Of a stretch of 64,000 bases of DNA, positions 58,976 to 64,000 are shown in pieces (position 1 is the first letter of the stretch; each line of letters begins with the position of its first letter). The notes under the pieces are model-generated. The model was not told the DNA's origin. It ran no database searches and saw only the letters and a list, made by a program, of their open reading frames with translations. A program made the position numbers and the translations under genes. Source of the stretch: Bosea vaviloviae (GTDB lineage Bacteria > Pseudomonadota > Alphaproteobacteria > Rhizobiales > Beijerinckiaceae); NCBI RefSeq assembly GCF_001741865.1, contig NZ_CP017147.1, positions 1,975,001 through 2,039,000 of the forward strand, given 5' to 3'.

Positions 58976-60181
58976 TCAAGGTGCATGTTGCGGTGCAAAA
59001 TAGCTGTCGAGCAGCCTGTGCGTGATCCGCTCCAGCGCCGTCAGGTCCGCCACGGCGACGCGCTCATCGATCTGATGCATGGTCTGGCCGACGACGCCAT
59101 ACTCCACCACCGGGCAATAGTTCTTGATGAAGCGGGCGTCGGAGGTGCCGCCGGTGGTCGACAGCGCCGGGCGCTTGCCGGTCTCGGCCTCGACCGCATC
59201 CGCGACCATGGCGACGAAGGGGCCGGGCTCGGTCAGGAAGGCGACGGCGTTGGTCGGCTGGAAGGTCAATTCGTACCGCACCAGGTTGCCGGCTGCCTCG
59301 CGCAAACGCCGCTCGATCTCGGCGGCGAGCGTGTCGGGCGTCCAGACATCGTTGAAGCGGATATTGAACACGGCCTTGGCCTGCGCCGGCACGACATTGC
59401 TCGAGGGATTGCCGACGTCGAGCGTCGTGACTTCGAGATTGCTCGGGTCGAAATGCGCGGTGCCACCATCGAGCGGCGCCGCGTCGAGCGCCGCCAGCAG
59501 CCGCACCATGCCGCGAATCGGATTGTCGGCGAGGTGGGGGTAGCCGACATGGCCCTGTTTGCCGTTGACCGTGAGCTTGCCGGTCAGCGAGCCGCGCCGG
59601 CCGATCTTGATCATGTCACTCATGCTCGCGGGATTGGTCGGCTCGCCGAGCAGGCAGTGGTCGAAGCGCTGGCCTTGGCTCTGCGCCCAGGCCAGCAGCT
59701 TGACCGTGCCGTTGATTGCGGGGCCTTCCTCATCACCGGTGATCAGGAAGGCGATCGAGCCGGGGGCCTGCGGGTTGTCGCGGCGGAAGCGCAAGGCGGC
59801 GGACACCATGGCGGCGAGGCCGCCCTTCATGTCGCAGGCGCCGCGCCCATAGAGCACGCCGTCGACGATCTCCCCGCCGAAGGGATCGCGCGTCCAGGCC
59901 TCGGCGTCGCCGACCGGCACGACATCGCTATGGCCGGCAATGGCGAGGACGGGTCCCTCTGTGCCGATGCGGGCATAAAGGTTCTCGATATCGGGCATGC
60001 CGTCCGCGCTGAAGACGGGACGGTGCACGCTGTAGCCCGCCGAAGCCAGCACGGCCGCGAGCAGCGACAAAGCGCCGCCCTCCGCCGGCGTCACCGACGG
60101 GCAGCGCACCAGCGCCTGTGTCAGGGCGACGGGATCGGTTGGGTCGAAGGCGAGGAGGGGTGCGTCGAGCTCTTGGTCCAT
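58976..60181 (-). CDS. dapE: Succinyl-diaminopimelate desuccinylase DapE
   Basis: DapE is the zinc enzyme that frees LL-diaminopimelate for lysine and cell wall synthesis. The 401-residue product has ALVRCPSVTPAEGGALSLL and LAIAGHSDVVPVGD. GRGACDMKGGLAAMVSAAL follows, then the catalytic Glu pair in FLITGDEEGPAINGTVK and STTGGTSDARFIKNYCPVVE. The first 61 bp overlap the 3' end of the DUF805 gene. Same pathway as dapB at 44 kb. Confidence 0.96.
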   Translation of the reverse strand: MDQELDAPLLAFDPTDPVALTQALVRCPSVTPAEGGALSLLAAVLASAGYSVHRPVFSADGMPDIENLYARIGTEGPVLAIAGHSDVVPVGDAEAWTRDPFGGEIVDGVLYGRGACDMKGGLAAMVSAALRFRRDNPQAPGSIAFLITGDEEGPAINGTVKLLAWAQSQGQRFDHCLLGEPTNPASMSDMIKIGRRGSLTGKLTVNGKQGHVGYPHLADNPIRGMVRLLAALDAAPLDGGTAHFDPSNLEVTTLDVGNPSSNVVPAQAKAVFNIRFNDVWTPDTLAAEIERRLREAAGNLVRYELTFQPTNAVAFLTEPGPFVAMVADAVEAETGKRPALSTTGGTSDARFIKNYCPVVEYGVVGQTMHQIDERVAVADLTALERITHRLLDSYFAPQHAP

Positions 60182-60606
60182 GCCCTCGCTTTAGCATCGG
60201 CCGCAGCCTCCGCAACCCGCTCGTCGTCATGGACGGAAGGCAGCATCCCCAGATCGACGAGAGCGACCAGCCAGGCAAGCAGCGCTATCGTGTCGAGCGA
60301 AGGCCCCCAGACATAGGATGACAGGAACGGCTTGAGCTGGCCGGGCAGCACCATCGCGCAGACCAGCAGGATGCCGAACAGCGCCGTGCCGCCACGATCG
60401 GTCGAGCGCTTGGCCGCCAGCGCGGCCCAGGGAAACAGGGCAAAGGCATTGGCGAAGGCGATGATCGGGCCGGTATGTCGCCCGGCGAGATGCGGCGCAC
60501 CATGCTGGATCGCGAGAAGCATCAGCGCCACCAGGGCGCTGCCGAACCAGAAGCGGGTAAGCCCGATGCGTCCATCGAAATCGGTCAGCAGGCGGAAAAG
60601 GGACAT
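60121..60606 (-). CDS. DUF805 membrane protein
   Basis: The 161-residue protein begins MSLFRLLTDFDGRIGLTRFW, the mark of DUF805. Four hydrophobic helices follow, including ALFPWAALAAKRSTDRGG and FGILLVCAMVLPG. Function unknown. Its 3' end overlaps dapE by 61 bp in another frame, which suggests that the C-terminal tail (AEAAADAKARAWTKSSTH) grew into dapE or is translationally coupled to it. Confidence 0.82.
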   Translation of the reverse strand: MSLFRLLTDFDGRIGLTRFWFGSALVALMLLAIQHGAPHLAGRHTGPIIAFANAFALFPWAALAAKRSTDRGGTALFGILLVCAMVLPGQLKPFLSSYVWGPSLDTIALLAWLVALVDLGMLPSVHDDERVAEAAADAKARAWTKSSTHPSSPSTQPIPSP

Positions 60607-60792
60607 GGCGAGGCTCCGATCCTGCCGTTCTCGCATGCATGGGTGGGCGAAGGAAGTTTATGGTGAATAGAAGGTTAACGCGGAAAAGGCTTGAATGGCG
60701 ACAGCCGCGCCGCTAGCTGCGGAGCGGCTGCCGCAAGGAATGCGTCAGTCAGGTTTCACGGGGCGCTTGCGCCGCAGAGCGAGGTTTGCGCC

Positions 60793-61407
60793 ATGACGAT
60801 CCGTTTCCATCGCGGTGATCTGCCTGACGGCTTCGTCGCCGGCCCCAGCGTCGCGATCGATACCGAGACGCTCGGCCTGAACCCGCATCGCGACCGGCTC
60901 TGCGTGGTGCAGCTCTCGCGCGGCGACGGCACCGCCGATGTCGTGCAGATCCTGAAGGACGGCGAGACGCCGGCGAACCTGATCCGCCTGCTCACCGATC
61001 CGTCGGTGCTGAAGCTGTTCCATTTCGCGCGCTTCGACGTCGCCGTGCTGCGCCAGGCCTTCGGCGTCGTCACCGGCCCGATCTATTGCACCAAGATCGC
61101 CTCCAAGCTGACGCGCACCTATACCGACCGCCACGGCCTGAAGGATCTGGTCAGGGAGCTGTTGGGAATCGAATTGTCGAAGCAGCAGCAATCCTCGGAT
61201 TGGGGCGCCGACACGTTGAGCGAGGCGCAGCTCACCTATGCCGCGTCCGACGTGCTGCACCTGCATGCGCTGCAGGCGCGGCTGGATGCGATGCTGGCGC
61301 GGGAGGGCCGCACCGAGCTGGCGCAGGCCTGTTTCGGCTTCCTGCCGCATCGCGCCGAGCTCGATCTCTCCGGCTGGGCGGAAAACGATATCTTCGCGCA
61401 TACTTGA
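60793..61407 (+). CDS. Ribonuclease D-like 3'-5' exonuclease, short form
   Basis: This 204-residue DEDDy exonuclease has Exo I VAIDTETLGLNPHRDRL, Exo II LFHFARFDVAVLRQAF and Exo III YAASDVLHLHAL with the tyrosine. The HRDC domains of full RNase D are absent, so it is the short alphaproteobacterial form. ATG 60793 is used. The 112 bp to lptC show no terminator. Confidence 0.9.
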   Translation: MTIRFHRGDLPDGFVAGPSVAIDTETLGLNPHRDRLCVVQLSRGDGTADVVQILKDGETPANLIRLLTDPSVLKLFHFARFDVAVLRQAFGVVTGPIYCTKIASKLTRTYTDRHGLKDLVRELLGIELSKQQQSSDWGADTLSEAQLTYAASDVLHLHALQARLDAMLAREGRTELAQACFGFLPHRAELDLSGWAENDIFAHT

Positions 61408-61519
61408 CAAATTCTAAGTCATCCAGCGTCTGTCTGGAGCGAAGCAGGCGGCGCGAGGGGCGCGATGCTGCCAGGCTGGCGACACGAAAAAGCCGTTAGC
61501 GACTGCCATTGCGCGGGGC

Positions 61520-62314
61520 ATGACTGTGGCTATGACATCGAACGACTGGACTGGGCCGTCCTCGGGGGACGCCGCCCACCGGCTGGCTGCCTTCAAGGCG
61601 GCGCGCCGGCATACGCTATTGGTGCGCCTGTTGCGTCGCGCCATCCCGATCACTGCGGTCGTCGCGGTGCTCGGGCTGGTCGTGGCACCGTTCTTGAATC
61701 CGCTGCGCGGCCTGGCGAATGTGTCGCTCGGCGCGGTCGGCATCTCGAACGGCAAGGTCAAGATGGAGACGCCCAAGCTCTCCGGCTACCGCAAGGATAA
61801 CCGGCCCTATGAAGTCAACGCCGAGGCCGCCTTGCAGGATATCCGCAACCCGACGCAGGTCGAGCTGATGGCGCTGACGGCCCGGATCCAGATGGAGCGC
61901 GAGGGCTGGGTCACGGTCAGCTCGCGGACAGGCTTGTTCGACACGCAGAAGGAAAAGCTTCAGCTCGTCGATAATGTCCATGTCCGCACCGAAACGGGCT
62001 ATGATATCCACATGCGCACCGCCGATATCGACTTCAAAGGCGGCACGGTGGTCTCGAAGGAACCGGTCAAGGTCAATCTCGGCACGACCACCATCGATGC
62101 CGATACGCTCGATGTGAAGGATAATGGTGCGCTGATCGCTTTCCAGGGACATGTCCGTGCGGTTATCCTGAATGCTCCGGCCGGCACGCTCGCCGGCCCC
62201 GAACGTCAAGGCAGCACGCCGGCGCCGGAACTGCTGGCGCCGCGCCAGGTTGTTCCGGCAGACGGCGCGGCGGCGTCGCCCGCTGGCCTTCCCGACACCG
62301 AAACGAGACAGTGA
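61520..62314 (+). CDS. lptC: LPS export protein LptC
   Basis: LptC receives lipopolysaccharide from the LptB2FG transporter and hands it to LptA. The 264-residue product has one membrane helix (RLLRRAIPITAVVAVLGLVV), then a beta-jellyroll with KMETPKLSGYRKDNRPYEVN. DVKDNGALIAFQGHVRAVIL ends the jellyroll. A Pro/Ala-rich tail follows. lptA starts one base after its stop. Confidence 0.9.
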   Translation: MTVAMTSNDWTGPSSGDAAHRLAAFKAARRHTLLVRLLRRAIPITAVVAVLGLVVAPFLNPLRGLANVSLGAVGISNGKVKMETPKLSGYRKDNRPYEVNAEAALQDIRNPTQVELMALTARIQMEREGWVTVSSRTGLFDTQKEKLQLVDNVHVRTETGYDIHMRTADIDFKGGTVVSKEPVKVNLGTTTIDADTLDVKDNGALIAFQGHVRAVILNAPAGTLAGPERQGSTPAPELLAPRQVVPADGAAASPAGLPDTETRQ

Positions 62315-62315
62315 C

Positions 62316-63095
62316 ATGCGCCAAGCGTCAAAGCTTCCTGGAACGATCGGCAAGACTGCCCTGGCCGGCAAGACCGCCCTGGCCGGCAAAACGGCCCTAT
62401 TCGTCCTGACTGCCGCGCTTGCTTTCGCCGCGCTGGTTCCCGGGGCCGCCCAGGCGCAGGCGAAGAAGGCCCGTGGCGGTGGCGATTCGGCGCTTGGCGG
62501 GCTCGGCGGCGACAGCAAGGAGCCGATCAAGATCGACGCCGACAAGCTCGATGTGCTCGACAAGGAGAATCGGGCCGTCTTCACCGGCAATGTCGTGGCG
62601 GTGCAGGGCGAAACGACGGTGCGTTGCACGGTGATGACCGTGTTCTATGAGGGGCGCAACGGTCAGCAGGGTGGAGCTGGAGCCGCGAAGGCGACCGCTT
62701 CGACCGCCGCGCCTGCCGCCGCACCCGCCGCTGCGCCGCCGGCCGGCGGCAATGCGAACGACAGCAGCATCAAGCGCATCGAATGCAAAGGGCCGGTCAC
62801 GGTGGTCTCCAAGACCCAGGCCGCGACCTCGGATAATGCGGTCTTCGACCGCGCCCACAATGTCGTGATCATGACCGGCAATGTTGCGCTGAACGACGGT
62901 CCCAATATCACGCGCGGCGAGAAGCTGACCTACAACACCGTTACCGGCATCGCCAATGTCGAGACCAATGCCGGTGGTCGCGTGCAGGGCTTCTTCGTGC
63001 CGAACTCGACCGAGGCCGGCAAGAACGAGGCGGGCAAGCCCACGCCTGCCAAGCCGGCTGCCGGCGGCGCGCGCCCTGCCACGCCGACGAATTAA
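62316..63095 (+). CDS. lptA: LPS transport periplasmic protein LptA
   Basis: LptA forms the periplasmic bridge for lipopolysaccharide. The 259-residue product has a signal peptide extended by three GKTALA units from an 18 bp tandem repeat. FVLTAALAFAALVPGAAQAQ carries the cleavage region. The OstA domain follows with IDADKLDVLDKENRAVFTGN and VIMTGNVALNDGPN. An Ala/Pro-rich insert near residues 115-145 splits the domain. lptB is next. Confidence 0.93.
   Translation: MRQASKLPGTIGKTALAGKTALAGKTALFVLTAALAFAALVPGAAQAQAKKARGGGDSALGGLGGDSKEPIKIDADKLDVLDKENRAVFTGNVVAVQGETTVRCTVMTVFYEGRNGQQGGAGAAKATASTAAPAAAPAAAPPAGGNANDSSIKRIECKGPVTVVSKTQAATSDNAVFDRAHNVVIMTGNVALNDGPNITRGEKLTYNTVTGIANVETNAGGRVQGFFVPNSTEAGKNEAGKPTPAKPAAGGARPATPTN
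62349..62402 (+). repeat. 3 x 18 bp tandem repeat in the lptA signal region
   Basis: Three units encode GKTALA, GKTALA and GKTALF. They lengthen the basic n-region of the signal peptide by 12 residues relative to one copy. The frame is kept; identity between units is high. Confidence 0.94.
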
Positions 63096-63166
63096 GAACC
63101 GCTTCGTAAAGACCCACTCACGGGGCGCCGGCCCCTCTCCGTTCCCAGACCAGGCCAGCGCTCGCA

Positions 63167-64000
<834 letters not shown>

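Overview
The window is high-GC DNA from an alphaproteobacterium of the Hyphomicrobiales (Rhizobiales). The aerobic cob pathway, the sppA-ihfB pair, the def-fmt-truA / dapE neighbourhood, lptC-lptA-lptB and the short dispersed TAGAGC and CGTCATTC repeats fit a Bosea-like genome best. The genus is an inference from gene content and repeat style, not a measured assignment.

Region 1 (1-16.9 kb) is an aerobic cobalamin (B12) cluster. A cobalamin riboswitch on the minus strand (about 13.0-13.2 kb) heads a long minus-strand run: cbtB, cbtA (cobalt uptake), a DUF1636 cysteine protein, cobW, cobN, cobG, cobH, cobI, cobJ. A single plus-strand gene, cobK, interrupts it. The run then continues with cobL, cobE, cobM and cobB, the last cut by the window edge. 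On the other side of the riboswitch, cobP and cobO run on the plus strand, followed by an antitoxin gene with a truncated toxin, then the divergent pair cobD/cobC. Together these cover cobalt entry and insertion, most of the ring methylations, a,c-amidation, adenosylation, and aminopropanol and nucleotide-loop activation. cobA, cobF, cobS/T, cobQ, cobU and cobV are not in the window.

Region 2 (17-29.6 kb) is accessory metabolism and surface: a D-2-hydroxyacid dehydrogenase, a 1314-residue autotransporter, a membrane protein, a GMC oxidoreductase, ethanolamine ammonia-lyase eutBC (an adenosylcobalamin enzyme), a TetR/DinB pair, a haloacid dehalogenase and a sulfite-oxidase-like molybdoenzyme.

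Region 3 (29.6-46 kb) holds rpsA, a YegD-like Hsp70, sppA, ihfB, a LapA-domain protein, an ornithine cyclodeaminase homologue, a Bug-type solute-binding protein with a degenerate copy of its 3' end nearby, two cell-wall peptidase-like proteins (MepA and extensin-like), an amidase, small membrane proteins including a 27-residue one, a Tim44-domain protein, dapB and alkB.

Region 4 (45.5-64 kb) carries a TRIC-type channel, grpE, glnD, a sulfonate-type ABC transporter (ssuACB), an OsmC protein, an alpha/beta hydrolase, rmuC, def-fmt-truA, dapE, an RNase D homologue and lptC-lptA-lptB, with lptB cut by the window end.

The most unusual signals are non-coding in origin. (1) A roughly 250 bp composite palindromic element sits in frame inside cobN. 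(2) A family of TAGAGC-type repeats repeatedly supplies the TAG stop codon of the gene in front of it. (3) At least eight loci carry 14-18 bp tandem duplications, several around start codons and ribosome binding sites. (4) cobK is embedded antisense within the minus-strand cob run, its start codon overlapping the cobL start region. No transposase, integrase, CRISPR array, rRNA or tRNA was seen.
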